A DNA stretch of 64,000 nt from Pannonibacter tanglangensis (GCF_009915685.1 NZ_JAABLP010000003.1); one strand, 5' to 3'. Counted from the stretch's first letter, positions 1-9,377 are shown. Numbers and translations: made by a program. Notes: generated from the letters alone by a model not told the origin.

Positions 1-2
1 GC

Positions 3-1034
3 TTACTGGCCGATGGTCTTGGCGGCAGCCACGTCGGCCTGAACCTTGGCCAGCTCCGGATCGGAGACGAGGCCGTACTGGGCGAGCGGGCCGTTTGCGC
101 CGGCGATTTCGTCAGAGACGAAGAACTGGGCGAATTCCTGCAGGCCCGGGATCACGCCGATGTGCGCCTTCTTGACGTAGAAGTACAGCGGACGGGAGAC
201 CGGGTATTCGCCGGACGCGATCGCAGCAACGGTCGGGACGACGTTGTTGATCGTGGCGACCTGCAGCTTGTCGGTGTTGTTCTCGTAGAAGGACAGACCG
301 AACACGCCGATGCCGTTCTTGTTCGACTCGATGCGGGCAAGGGTCTCGGTGTAGTCGCCGTCGATGTCAACGGACACGCCGTCGGTGCGCAGGGTGATGC
401 ACTTCTTGGCAGCGCCCTTCTCGTCGGCCTTCTTGAAGACGTCCAGCGCACCGGTTTCCTTGCAGCCGGCCGCGATGACCTTCTCTTCAAACACTTCGCG
501 GGTGCCGTGCTTGGTGCCCGGGACGAAGGCGAGGATCGGCTGATCCGGCAGGTTCGGGTTCACGTCCTTCCAGGACTTGGCGGTGTTCGGAACGACCTTG
601 CCGTCGACGACGACTTCAGCGGCCAGAGCCTTGAACCAGTCAGCCGGGGTGAAGGCGAACTTGTTGCCCTTGATGTCGGAGGCGAACACGATGCCGTCAT
701 AGCCGATGCGGACTTCGATGATGTCCTTCACGCCGGCTTCGGCGCAGGCCTTGATCTCGGCTTCACGGATCGGGCGCGAGGAGTTCGCGATGTCGATGGT
801 GTTCTCGCCAACGCCTTCGCAGAACTTCTTCAGACCGGCGGACGAACCGCCCGACTCGACCACCGGGGTCGGGAAGTCGGTGTTTTCGCCGAAGGCTTCA
901 GCAACGATCGAGGCGTAGGGCAGAACGGTGGACGAACCGGCGATCTGGATCTGGTCGCGGGCCTGGGCGGCGCCGGCGACGGCGGTGGCAGCAACTGCGA
1001 GGGCTGCAACGCTGACGAAAGACTTGAACTTCAC
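3..1034 (-). CDS. pstS: Phosphate ABC transporter substrate-binding protein PstS
   Basis: Periplasmic phosphate-binding protein that hands Pi to the PstCAB transporter. The GTG start is chosen because GGGAG lies 7 nt upstream and the hydrophobic signal peptide (about residues 5-25, ending AAQA-R) begins at once; an upstream ATG at 1058 would add eight residues before it. The mature protein shows the family's IAGSSTVLPYA phosphate loop and the ESGGSSAG second loop. At 343 aa it has normal PstS length. It is last of three co-oriented genes (phoR, second pstS, this), and pstCAB/phoU/phoB are expected just beyond the left edge. A PhoB-box array lies 88 bp upstream, so strong induction by phosphate starvation is inferred. 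Confidence 0.93.
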   Translation of the reverse strand: MKFKSFVSVAALAVAATAVAGAAQARDQIQIAGSSTVLPYASIVAEAFGENTDFPTPVVESGGSSAGLKKFCEGVGENTIDIANSSRPIREAEIKACAEAGVKDIIEVRIGYDGIVFASDIKGNKFAFTPADWFKALAAEVVVDGKVVPNTAKSWKDVNPNLPDQPILAFVPGTKHGTREVFEEKVIAAGCKETGALDVFKKADEKGAAKKCITLRTDGVSVDIDGDYTETLARIESNKNGIGVFGLSFYENNTDKLQVATINNVVPTVAAIASGEYPVSRPLYFYVKKAHIGVIPGLQEFAQFFVSDEIAGANGPLAQYGLVSDPELAKVQADVAAAKTIGQ

Positions 1035-1121
1035 TTGACCACTCCCTTCGAATGTCAAGGTTTTCGGAGCACCACTCGGCCAGTGCGGACCGGAGCGATG
1101 GGCGGACCATAGGTGGCTGTC

Positions 1122-1161
1122 ATGTGACTTGTATGACAGTTGAATATCAGTTTTGTGACAA
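1122..1161 (-). promoter_or_regulatory. Four-half-site Pho box array upstream of pstS
   Basis: On the minus strand four 7-mers follow each other at an exact 11-bp period: TTGTCAC, CTGATAT, CTGTCAT and GTCACAT, separated by AAAA, TCAA and ACAA. The PhoB consensus is two CTGTCAT half-sites with a 4-nt spacer; the third repeat is a perfect match. The array ends 88 bp from the pstS GTG, a normal distance for an activator site. Function is inferred from sequence and position. Confidence 0.8.
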
Positions 1162-1304
1162 ACTAAGCCGTTGCCCTGCTTTGATTTTCCTTTGGCTGAC
1201 GAGGCGTTCTTGCCAGTTTTGTGACGGTTCTGCGCACACGGCTGCGCGGCTGGCGGCCGGGTGCCGCACGGGGCCGCCAGCGACGGCCCCGCAGGCGGCG
1301 GCAG

Positions 1305-2324
1305 TCAGTTGCCGGCAAAGGAAGTCTCGACCTGCCGGACCTGGGCAACGCGCTCGGCGTCCGGCAGCGGAATGAGACCCTTCTGCTTCAGATAGCCACC
1401 CGGTCCCCAGGCCTGCTCGCGCGTCAGCTCGGTGAGGTATTCGGGCATGCCTGGAACCGCCTCGGCGTGTTCCTTCTTGAAGTAGACGTAGAGTGCCCGG
1501 GAGAGCGGATAGGCCCCATAGGCGATGTTGGTGAAGGTGGGCTCGATCCCGGAGATCCGCGCGCCCTTGAGGTGGCTGAGATTGGCGTTGAGGAAAGAAA
1601 AGCCGAAGATGCCGAGCGCCGTGGGCGTCGCATCGAGCAGCTGGACCACCAGCTCGTCATTCTCGCCCGTGTCCAGATAGACGCCATCCTCGCGGATGGC
1701 GTGGCAGGCCTTGCCCTTGAGGCCCAGAGCGGCGGCGTCCGGCACCCGGGCACAGCCTGCCTCCAGCGCCATCTCGGAGAAGGCATCGCGGGTGCCGGAG
1801 GTGGGCGGCGGGCCGAAGACCTGGATCGGGCTGTCCGGCAGGTCGGCGCTGATGTCGGACCACTTGCGATAAGGATTGTCCACCAGCCGGCCATCAACCG
1901 GCACCCTGGCGGCCAGCGCGAGGAAGAGCTGCGGCAGGGCGAGGTTGAAGTCCGGCGCGTCCTTGAAGCCCGCCAGCACGATGCCGTCGAAGCCGATCTT
2001 CAGTTCGATCGGCGTCACGCCATTCAGGGCGCAGACCCTGGCCTCGTCCGGCTTCATGGCGCGGGAGGCGTTGGTGATGTCGGGCGTCTCTGCCCCCGTG
2101 CCGGCGCAGAAGAGTTCCATGCCGGCCCCGGTTCCGGTCGATTCCACCACGGGCATGCGGAACCCGCCGGTCATGCCGAAGCGTTCGGCCACAGCCTTGG
2201 CGAAAGGAAACACGGTCGAGGATCCGACGATCTGGAGCTGTTCGCGCTCGAAGGCGGCGGCCTGCGACGTGAGGCAAAGGGCAGCAATCATGCCCAATGC
2301 CAGCCTGGTCCCGTTAGCAGTCAA
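1305..2324 (-). CDS. Second PstS-type phosphate-binding protein
   Basis: Diverged paralogue of the adjacent pstS: same order of motifs (IVGSSTVFPFA, ESTGTGAG, KIGFDGIVLAG) and similar length (339 aa), but many substitutions. It starts with TTG; a full AGGAGG lies 5 nt upstream and no in-frame ATG precedes the signal peptide (about residues 8-24, ending AAA-F). It probably binds phosphate or a related oxyanion in the periplasm; a different affinity or ligand is possible. It has its own Pho box at 2469-2486. A GC-rich hairpin with 8-bp arms (1269-1291) follows the stop but lacks a T-run. Tandem paralogy suggests duplication followed by specialisation. Confidence 0.88.
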   Translation of the reverse strand: MTANGTRLALGMIAALCLTSQAAAFEREQLQIVGSSTVFPFAKAVAERFGMTGGFRMPVVESTGTGAGMELFCAGTGAETPDITNASRAMKPDEARVCALNGVTPIELKIGFDGIVLAGFKDAPDFNLALPQLFLALAARVPVDGRLVDNPYRKWSDISADLPDSPIQVFGPPPTSGTRDAFSEMALEAGCARVPDAAALGLKGKACHAIREDGVYLDTGENDELVVQLLDATPTALGIFGFSFLNANLSHLKGARISGIEPTFTNIAYGAYPLSRALYVYFKKEHAEAVPGMPEYLTELTREQAWGPGGYLKQKGLIPLPDAERVAQVRQVETSFAGN

Positions 2325-2468
2325 GTGCCCCTCCTGCCTGCCAGTTGCGTTCCTGAACCCGACAGCCTGTCCGTCGCGCCGGCGGGTCGCCAGCGGGTCC
2401 CGGCCCGGGTACAGCGTTCAGCGCCGGCGCGGTGCCTGCGCGTTGTCCGTGAGTATTACCCCGGCTGG

Positions 2469-2486
2469 TTGAGAGTTATGTGACAG
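2469..2486 (-). promoter_or_regulatory. Pho box between phoR and the second pstS
   Basis: Minus-strand CTGTCAC, ATAA, CTCTCAA matches the two-half-site PhoB consensus at 11 of 14 positions. It sits in the 178-bp gap between the phoR stop and the paralogue's TTG start, 145 bp from the start. This implies an internal, phosphate-controlled promoter rather than simple read-through from phoR. Confidence 0.65.
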
Positions 2487-2502
2487 ACCCTTGCCGTTTT
2501 CC

Positions 2503-3852
2503 TTAGCCGGCAGGGCGGCCGGCACCCCGGTCGGCCGCAGCCCCCTGGTCGGGGAAGGTCACGGCGAAGCGGGCCCCCTCCCCGGGCTTGCTGTCGATGT
2601 CGAGGCGTGCCCGGTGACGGGTCAGGATGTGCTTGACGATGGCAAGGCCCAGACCGGTCCCCTTCATGCTGCGGCTGGAGGCCACGTCGACGCGGTAGAA
2701 CCGCTCGGTCAGGCGCGGCAGATGCTCGGGGGCGATGCCCTCGCCATAGTCGCGCACGGCAAGGCACCATCCCGACGGCCGGCCCGGCTCGATGGCAACC
2801 TCGATCCGTTTTCCCGTGCTGCCGTATTTCAGGGCATTCTCGATCAGGTTCTCGGCCACCTGGATCAGCTCGTCCCGGTCGCCCTGCACGAGGATCTCGC
2901 CGGCGGGGGCCTCAAGGGCGATGTCGAGGTCCATGTCGCGCGCCAGCGGCGAGAGGGCATCAATGGTGTGGCGCACGATCTCGGCCAGATCGACGTAGGT
3001 GTCCGGCCGGACATGGGCGCGCAGCTCGATGCGGGACAGGGACAGGATGTCGTCGATCAGCCGCCGCATCCGGTTGGCCTGGTCCAGCATGATGGCGAGA
3101 AAGCGCTCGCGGGCGACGGCGTCGTCGCGGGCCGGCCCCTGCAGCGTCTCGATGAAGCCGGTGAGCGAGGCAAGCGGGGTGCGCAGCTCGTGGCTGGCAT
3201 TGGCGACGAAGTCGGTCCGCATCCGCTCGAGCCGCCGCTGTTCGGTCAGGTCACGAATCGCCACCAGGATGAAGTCGGGGTTGGCGCCGCTCTTGGCCGA
3301 ACCATTGGCCGCAGGCAGGTGGATCGGGGCGATGCTCGCCTCGAACCAGGATTCGGTCGGGACCTTCTCGGCCCATTCGATCCGCTCGGCCGTGCCATGG
3401 GTGCGGACGCGGTCGAAGGCCTCCAGCAGCGATGGCGCGCGGAGGCTGAAAGACACCGGATCGCCGGGGCGCACCGCCGCATAGCGGGTCCGGGCCACCG
3501 CATTGACATAGCGGGTGATGCCGCGGCCATCGACGAGGAAACAGGGCATGGGCAGGGCGTCGACCGTCACCTTCATGCCGGTGCCGGGCCACATGCGGCG
3601 CTGGTTGCGCTGCTCGTCGGCGGCGATCGACGGTACGGGGGTCGCGCGGCGGGGTGTGATCAGCGCCACGCCGACGAGGAGGACGAGCGCGCCGGCCACG
3701 GCGGCCGGCGGCACGTCATAGGTGAGGGCAGCCAGGGCCCCGGCCGCCAGCGCGACCAGGAGGACCCAGCGCAGGTCGCGCAACCGGCCGAGCGGGCTGG
3801 TCGGCCCTGCGGTGCTGGACAAGGAATCGGTCGCCTCGGTGTTGTCCGCCAT
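2503..3852 (-). CDS. phoR: Phosphate regulon sensor histidine kinase PhoR
   Basis: Sensor kinase that phosphorylates PhoB in response to Pst/PhoU status. The N-terminus carries two closely spaced membrane segments (about residues 18-50), followed by a PAS domain (about 85-195), the HisKA motif ASHELRTPL with the phospho-accepting His near residue 210, and an HATPase domain with N-box ENLIENALKYG, G1 RDYGEGI and G2 KGTGLGLAIV. The ATG at 3852 follows GGGAG; an in-frame GTG 33 nt upstream would also be possible. At 449 aa it has the usual size. Being directly upstream of two pstS genes supports PhoR over other PAS kinases. No clear Pho box was found in front of phoR itself. Confidence 0.9.
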   Translation of the reverse strand: MADNTEATDSLSSTAGPTSPLGRLRDLRWVLLVALAAGALAALTYDVPPAAVAGALVLLVGVALITPRRATPVPSIAADEQRNQRRMWPGTGMKVTVDALPMPCFLVDGRGITRYVNAVARTRYAAVRPGDPVSFSLRAPSLLEAFDRVRTHGTAERIEWAEKVPTESWFEASIAPIHLPAANGSAKSGANPDFILVAIRDLTEQRRLERMRTDFVANASHELRTPLASLTGFIETLQGPARDDAVARERFLAIMLDQANRMRRLIDDILSLSRIELRAHVRPDTYVDLAEIVRHTIDALSPLARDMDLDIALEAPAGEILVQGDRDELIQVAENLIENALKYGSTGKRIEVAIEPGRPSGWCLAVRDYGEGIAPEHLPRLTERFYRVDVASSRSMKGTGLGLAIVKHILTRHRARLDIDSKPGEGARFAVTFPDQGAAADRGAGRPAG

Positions 3853-3961
3853 GACACTCCCCGGCGCCTCCCCCCGGCGCGTCACAAGTCATCAGAAAAA
3901 CTGAGCCGGCGACATAACACGAACAAGGTGTCAATCCTGCGACACCGCGATGCCTGCCGGA

Positions 3962-4435
3962 TCAGCGCCGGCCGGCCATGGCGGTGAGACGACCCAGACA
4001 ATGCTGCCAGCCGGCCGGCGAGGCCATCGCCGCCTGGTACTCCGCCGCCCGCTCGCCATGCCGGATGAAGTCCGTGTGGACGAGCTCCAGCCGGGTGGCA
4101 TCGCCGGCGTCACGGAAACTGAGCATCACGCGGCTGGCGGCCGCCGGGTCGGCGATCGGCTCGCGCTCCGGCGAGATCTGCCAGGCCAGACGCAGGTAGA
4201 GCGGGCGCTCGATCGACAGGACGGTGCCCCAGACCACGCGCCGGCCGCCCCGGTCCTGCTCGTAGCAGGCACCGCCCAGATGCGGTTCGATGCCGATGTC
4301 GTCGAGGGTCTCGCCGAGGAATGTGTATTCGCGCGGCCACCAGGCCGCAAATCGTTCCACCACCAGCTCGAAGGCCTGCGGCCGCGGAAGCGGCAGGACG
4401 ACCTCGAGGGATATGGACTGTTCGGGATTGGACAT
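3962..4435 (-). CDS. SRPBCC / AHSA1-like domain protein
   Basis: A 157-aa protein of the START/SRPBCC superfamily, AHSA1-like subgroup. Typical signs are the N-terminal strand with LPLPRPQAFELVVERFAAWWP, a central G-x-C-Y segment followed by WGTVLSIERP, and a C-terminal helix ending in GW-xx-LGRL. These proteins form a deep hydrophobic ligand cavity; no substrate can be assigned. It is transcribed divergently from the metallo-hydrolase gene at 4590 with 154 bp between them. Upstream SD is weak. Confidence 0.75.
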   Translation of the reverse strand: MSNPEQSISLEVVLPLPRPQAFELVVERFAAWWPREYTFLGETLDDIGIEPHLGGACYEQDRGGRRVVWGTVLSIERPLYLRLAWQISPEREPIADPAAASRVMLSFRDAGDATRLELVHTDFIRHGERAAEYQAAMASPAGWQHCLGRLTAMAGRR

Positions 4436-4589
4436 GATCTATTGCCGCCGGTTTCGTGTTTGCGGGCCCGCGAGACGGGCCGTCCGTTGGTCCCGAACCT
4501 ACTGCAGGCACATTACCGATTCACGGCAGTTCGGCAATGGCAACAAGCGGATGCGACAGGTTGCCCTCCCCGGCCGAAGGACAGGCAAA

Positions 4590-5501
4590 ATGGCAGGATT
4601 GGTTCATGACACCGCGTTCGACCCGGCCTATGGCACGGCGGTCGAGATCGTTCCGGGGGTGCGCCGGCTGACGGCACGCAACCCTGGCCCCTTCACCTTT
4701 CACGGCACCAACACCTATCTCGTGGGCACGCGGGACCTCGCCGTGATCGACCCGGGGCCCGAGGATGCGGCGCATCTGGCGGCGGTGCTGGCGGCGGCCG
4801 ACGGGGCCCGGATCAGCGCGATCCTGGTCAGCCACACGCACAAGGATCATTCCCCGGGGGCGGCGGCGCTGGCGGCGGCCACCGGAGCGCCCGTCCTCGG
4901 CTGTGCCCCGCATGCACCGGCGCGCGCACTGGCGCTTGGCGAAATCAACGCGCTCGACGCAAGCTCCGACCTCGACTTCCGCGCCGACCGGGAGCTTGCC
5001 GACGGAGACACGCTGACGCTCGCCGCCGGACGTTTCGAGATCCTGGCAACACCGGGCCACACGGCCAACCATCTGGCCTTCGCATTGCCCGACGCCGGAC
5101 TGATCTTTTCGGCCGACCATGTGATGGCCTGGTCAACCTCGATCGTTGCCCCGCCCGACGGCTCCATGCAGGCCTATCTCGCGTCGCTGGACGTGCTCGC
5201 GCGCCGGCCCGAGGCGACCTATCTGCCGGGTCACGGGACGCTGGTGCGCTCGGCCCATGCCTATGTCGAGGCCCTGAGGGCCCACAGGCTGGCGCGGGAA
5301 GCGGCTGTCCTGCAGGCGCTGGACGGGCGGAGCCTGACGATCCCGGAGCTGGTGGATGCGGTCTATCGCGGCCTCGACCCGAGCCTCAAGGGGGCGGCCG
5401 CGCTGTCCGTCTTCGCCCAGCTGGAACGCCTGATCGAGCTGGGATCGGCACGCAGTGTCGCAGGCTCGGGCCTGTCGGGCACCTACGCGCAGGCACGCTG
5501 A
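4590..5501 (+). CDS. MBL-fold metallo-hydrolase
   Basis: Metallo-beta-lactamase fold hydrolase, 303 aa. The dinuclear metal motif HTHKDH is at about residue 82, further metal ligands are in TPGHTANH and SADHVMAWST, and the late ligand lies in YLPGHG. The C-terminal winged-helix-like part (ELVDAVYRG...) is typical of LACTB2-like proteins, which hydrolyse thioesters or cleave RNA. Start chosen at the ATG preceded by GAAGGAC 7-8 nt upstream; the open frame extends 300 nt further up but across the divergent promoter region. Substrate unknown. Confidence 0.85.
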   Translation: MAGLVHDTAFDPAYGTAVEIVPGVRRLTARNPGPFTFHGTNTYLVGTRDLAVIDPGPEDAAHLAAVLAAADGARISAILVSHTHKDHSPGAAALAAATGAPVLGCAPHAPARALALGEINALDASSDLDFRADRELADGDTLTLAAGRFEILATPGHTANHLAFALPDAGLIFSADHVMAWSTSIVAPPDGSMQAYLASLDVLARRPEATYLPGHGTLVRSAHAYVEALRAHRLAREAAVLQALDGRSLTIPELVDAVYRGLDPSLKGAAALSVFAQLERLIELGSARSVAGSGLSGTYAQAR

Positions 5502-5626
5502 CGGCTGGCGGCGGAGGGCGGCAGAAGACCTCGCGGGATGCGATCGGCGTGACGCCGTCTCAGGGTCCCGATGCGCTTCGGGTGCGCTTCGGGTGCGGCT
5601 CGGGGGGGGCCGCCTGCCAGAGCCGG

Positions 5627-6592
5627 TCAGCGCGCCGGCGCCGGGTCTTCCTCGTAGATCTCGTCGAACTGGGCCGGTGCCATCGCAGGCACGGTCTGCG
5701 CGCCGCTTGGTTTCATGGACGGCAGCGGCACGGAGGCAGCCGCGTCTGCGAGCGGCCGATCGGCCAGAAGCGGCAGCTCCTCGGCCTCGATTGCAGCCGC
5801 CTCCTCCGGCGTCACGGTCAGCTTGGCGATGTCGCCATAGGATTCGGTGAGCATCTCGTCGAGCTGCCGGTAGAAGCCGCGGATGCGCCAGGCATTGAGC
5901 CCGAGATCGTGATCCTTGAGATCGCTGGCGGCGCGCACGTCCAGAACGGCCCCGGCCCGGTCAGGACGGATGCGGATCGTCAGATCATTGGACAGCGCCA
6001 GCACGGGCACGCGCGTCTCCACTTCCAGCAGGGTCGGCGCATCCTGCATGTCGGGCGGCACCTCGCCGATGATCCGCCATTGCTGCTTCTCGACGACCTT
6101 CAGGACGGCGGCGTGCAGGTCTCCGGGCGTGATGCGAAAGCGGCGCGACACGATGTCCGGATAGGCCGCCCGCTGGGCCAGTTCCCGCGCGACAAGTCCG
6201 GGATCGGAGGAGGGCAGCCCCGGCTCCGGCATGGCACGCGGTGGGTCCTGCAGGTCGGTGCTGACCTCGGTCAGGGGCGGAAAGGCGGCCGATGCGGTCA
6301 CGACCGCCCCGGCCGGCATCAGCAGCAGAAGCGCGTAGAAGAGGCCACGCGCCGCATCGGCGACGCCGATGCCGCCCCGGTTCCACCAGCTCGCAATGGC
6401 GAGGCAGCTCATGATGCCGCCGGCAAGGCCAAGGGTCACCGAGGCAATCAGCACCTTGCGAAGGTCCGGCGCGTCGATCACCCCGGCGCGATGCGCGAGG
6501 ATCCCGGCAATCAGGGTCGGCACGCCGAGGGCCGCGATGAAACGGGCGATCCGGGCAAGGTCCGATCTGCGGACGGGATATCTCTTGCGCAC
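5627..6592 (-). CDS. DUF1499 membrane protein
   Basis: 321-aa inner-membrane protein with three N-terminal membrane segments (about residues 15-33, 46-69, 82-103) and a soluble DUF1499 domain from about 130 to 285. DUF1499 is widespread in proteobacteria and plants, without an established activity. The GTG start has GGGGA 5-6 nt upstream. The C-terminal 50 residues are Pro/Ala-rich and acidic and look disordered. It lies downstream of the acyl-CoA synthetase gene on the same strand, 109 bp away. Confidence 0.8.
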   Translation of the reverse strand: MRKRYPVRRSDLARIARFIAALGVPTLIAGILAHRAGVIDAPDLRKVLIASVTLGLAGGIMSCLAIASWWNRGGIGVADAARGLFYALLLLMPAGAVVTASAAFPPLTEVSTDLQDPPRAMPEPGLPSSDPGLVARELAQRAAYPDIVSRRFRITPGDLHAAVLKVVEKQQWRIIGEVPPDMQDAPTLLEVETRVPVLALSNDLTIRIRPDRAGAVLDVRAASDLKDHDLGLNAWRIRGFYRQLDEMLTESYGDIAKLTVTPEEAAAIEAEELPLLADRPLADAAASVPLPSMKPSGAQTVPAMAPAQFDEIYEEDPAPAR

Positions 6593-6701
6593 GCTGTTCC
6601 CCTGCCAGCCTTGACATGCGCCCGGCGGCGCCGGCGCGTGATCGGCTGCATCCTAGCCCAAGCCGGTGTGAACGCCAGCAGCTTCTGCGCCCTCCCCCGG
6701 G

Positions 6702-8363
6702 TCAGCGAGGGGGCTCGTCCCGTGCGCCGGGCGGGCGGCGGTCCGGCAGCACGTGCGCGCGGAACATCTCGCGCAAGGCCGACTTCCTGATCTTGCCGGT
6801 AGCCGTATGCGGGATCTCGTCGAGGAAGACGACATCATCGGGCATCCACCAGCTGGCGATCTTGCCCTGCATGTAGGCCAGGATGTCCTCGGCCCGCGGC
6901 TGGGTGTCGCTGCGCGGAACGACGATCAGCAGCGGTCGCTCGTCCCACTTGGGATGCGGCACGCCGATGACGGCGGCCTCGGCCACGTCCGGGTGCCCCA
7001 CCGCGAGGTTTTCCAGATCGATCGACGAGATCCATTCGCCACCGGACTTGATCACGTCCTTCGACCGGTCCGTGATCTGCATGTAGCCGTCAGGGTCGAT
7101 GTGGGCCACGTCGCCCGTGTCAAAGAACCCCTCCGGATCCAGCACCTCGTCCGTCTCCGCCTTGAAATAGGCCCGGGCGATTGCCGGGCCACGGACCTTC
7201 AGGCGGCCGAAGGTCCGGCCGTCCCAGGGCAATTCGGTGCCTGCGTCGTCGGTGATCTTCAGTTCGACGCCAAAAGGGGCAATGCCCTGCTTGGCCTGCA
7301 GGTCGAGCCGTGCCTCGCCGGTGAGGGTGGCCTTGCCCGCCTTGGGCGCACAGACCGTGCCGATCGGGCTCATCTCGGTCATGCCCCAGGCATGCATCAC
7401 GCGGACATCATAGTCCTCCTCGAAGGCCCGCGTGATCGCACGCGGACAGGCCGAGCCACCGATCACGACCCGCTCCAGCCAGGGCAGGCCCGCCCCGGTC
7501 GACTGCAGGTGCTGCAGCAGCATCAGCCAGACGGTCGGGACGGCCGCGGTCAGGGTGACGCGCTCGCTGTCGAGGAGGTGCCAGATCGATTGTCCGTCCA
7601 TTTTGGGTCCCGGCAGCACCAGGGCCGATCCGGCCAGGGGCGCGGACAGGGCAAGGGACCAGCCGTTGGCGTGGAACAGCGGCACGACCGGCATCACGCG
7701 ATCGCGGCTGCGCAGGCCCAGCATGTCCGGCACCGACGCGCAGAGCGCATGCAGCACGTTGGACCGGTGGGAATAGACAACGCCTTTCGGGTCGCCGGTG
7801 GTGCCGGAGGTGTAGCACATGCCGGCGGCGGTGTTCTCCTCGACCTCGACCCAGGCGAAGTCCGCATCCGCCTCCGCCAGCCAGTCCTCGTACGGCACGA
7901 CGCGCGGCAGCGTCGTGGGCGGCAGATGCGCGGCATCGCACAGCACGATGACCTGCTCGATCGTCTGCAGGCGCGGCCAGATCTTCTCGACAATGGGCAG
8001 GAAGGTCAGATCGACGAACAGCAGCCGGTCCTCGGCGTGGTTCATGATCCAGGCGATCTGTTCGGGAAAGAGGCGCGGGTTGACCGTGTGGTAGATGGCG
8101 CCAAGGCCCATCGCGCCGTACCAGACCTCGACATGGCGCCAGGTGTTCCACGCCAGCGTCGCCAGCCGGTCGCCCAGGCGGATCCCCTGCCTCTGCAGGC
8201 GCTTGGCCAGCTGGCGCGCGCGCTCGTGCAGCTCGCGATAGGTGGTCCGGTGGATCGGCCCTTCGACGCTGCGCGACACGATTTCCACGGCGCCGTGGTT
8301 GCGTGCCGCATGGTCGATCAGCCGCGTGCATGTCAGCGGCCAGTCCTGCATCAAGCCCAGCAT
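6702..8363 (-). CDS. Long/medium-chain fatty-acid-CoA ligase
   Basis: Acyl-adenylate-forming enzyme, activating fatty acids to acyl-CoA with ATP. The P-loop TSGTTGDPKGV is near residue 185, the adenylation motif HAWGMTE follows, and FDTGDVA and ITDRSKDVIKSGGEW mark the C-terminal hinge; the catalytic Lys of TATGKIRKS is present near the end. The 553-aa length and N-terminal MLGLMQDWPL resemble the AlkK-like medium-chain group. ATG preceded by GGGAGG with optimal spacing. Cytoplasmic; may feed the acyl-CoA dehydrogenase at 15.8 kb. Chain length cannot be read from sequence. Confidence 0.9.
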   Translation of the reverse strand: MLGLMQDWPLTCTRLIDHAARNHGAVEIVSRSVEGPIHRTTYRELHERARQLAKRLQRQGIRLGDRLATLAWNTWRHVEVWYGAMGLGAIYHTVNPRLFPEQIAWIMNHAEDRLLFVDLTFLPIVEKIWPRLQTIEQVIVLCDAAHLPPTTLPRVVPYEDWLAEADADFAWVEVEENTAAGMCYTSGTTGDPKGVVYSHRSNVLHALCASVPDMLGLRSRDRVMPVVPLFHANGWSLALSAPLAGSALVLPGPKMDGQSIWHLLDSERVTLTAAVPTVWLMLLQHLQSTGAGLPWLERVVIGGSACPRAITRAFEEDYDVRVMHAWGMTEMSPIGTVCAPKAGKATLTGEARLDLQAKQGIAPFGVELKITDDAGTELPWDGRTFGRLKVRGPAIARAYFKAETDEVLDPEGFFDTGDVAHIDPDGYMQITDRSKDVIKSGGEWISSIDLENLAVGHPDVAEAAVIGVPHPKWDERPLLIVVPRSDTQPRAEDILAYMQGKIASWWMPDDVVFLDEIPHTATGKIRKSALREMFRAHVLPDRRPPGARDEPPR

Positions 8364-8497
8364 GTCTCACCTCCCGGGGCGGCCGTCCGGGGGCAGGCCC
8401 CGCCCGACCGCCATAGTGCGGAGGCGTCGCGGAAGCTGTCCAGAGGCAAGACGGCCCGCAGCGTGCTGCAGCGCATCAGTGCCGGAGGTCTGCCGGC

Positions 8498-9223
8498 TCA
8501 GGCGCCCATGCCGTCCAGCCAGTCGAGCAGATCGTCGAGCCCGCCGAACACATGGTCGGCGTGGGGGGCGAGCACATCCGCCCCGACGGTTCCGGTGGTC
8601 ACCGCGACGCGGCGAACGCCGGCATTGCGCCCGGCGTGCATGTCGTGGAGGCTGTCGCCGACCAGCGCGATCTCCGAGGGATGCAGGCCCGTCGCCCGGC
8701 TGAAGGCCAGGATCATGCCCGGCTCCGGCTTCGGGCCATGGCCGCTGTCATAGCCGTAGATGTGCTGGAAACAGGCGCTGAGCCCGAGAGCTTCCATCTG
8801 GGCGCGGGCGGCGGCCTCCGTGTCGTTGGTGGCGATGCCGAGCGCATAGCCGGCCGCGTGCAGCGTGCGGATCGTCGGGTCCAGCGTCGGGAACGGGGCA
8901 AGGTTCTCCAGCCCGAACCGGAACAGGTGCGCTTCCATGTCGGCCAGAAGGCCGCGCGCATCGGTGACGCCCAGAATGCGCGCCCAGTCGTCGAGCACCG
9001 TGTCGTTGGCCCCCGCCACGAAGGGAGAATTGGGATCGAACAGACCCTGCCCGAGGTCGAAGCCGCTGACGCGGGCCAGTTCACCCGCCGTCTGGGCGTT
9101 GCCCGCCGCCATGGTCTCGATCAGACGGCTGAAGGCCGGGGACCAGGTGCGCTGGAAATCGATAAGGGTGCCGTCCTTGTCGAAAAGGATGGCCTTGATC
9201 GCCGTCTGGGGGCGTGGGCTCAT
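8498..9223 (-). CDS. HAD-superfamily phosphatase (phosphoglycolate phosphatase-like)
   Basis: 241-aa haloacid dehalogenase-like hydrolase. Motif I is DKDGTL (residues 15-20, nucleophile Asp15), motif II lies around IATNDTEA, motif III Lys in KPEPGM, and motif IV is GDSLHDMHAGRNAG. The helical cap sits between motifs I and II, as in Gph-type phosphatases. The ATG at 9223 has GGAG upstream and starts just before motif I; longer in-frame starts would add a non-conserved Arg-rich extension. The substrate could be 2-phosphoglycolate or another small phosphate ester. Divergent from the aminotransferase gene. Confidence 0.83.
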   Translation of the reverse strand: MSPRPQTAIKAILFDKDGTLIDFQRTWSPAFSRLIETMAAGNAQTAGELARVSGFDLGQGLFDPNSPFVAGANDTVLDDWARILGVTDARGLLADMEAHLFRFGLENLAPFPTLDPTIRTLHAAGYALGIATNDTEAAARAQMEALGLSACFQHIYGYDSGHGPKPEPGMILAFSRATGLHPSEIALVGDSLHDMHAGRNAGVRRVAVTTGTVGADVLAPHADHVFGGLDDLLDWLDGMGA

Positions 9224-9377
9224 GCTCGTGTCTCCGGGGCGGCGGGCCTTTCGCCAGCCGCCGCTTGTCTCAGTGTCCAGGTGCCAGGGGGACCCTATGC
9301 GGCGCGCTTGACAGGAGCCGCGGCCGCAGGCTGGCATCGGGAGCCGGCGACTCGGCCGCCGGAGAGAGGAAACAGCC

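Noticed and set aside
3886..3961. Pho box in front of phoR.
   Set aside because: Best alignment reaches only 8 of 14 positions, near background.
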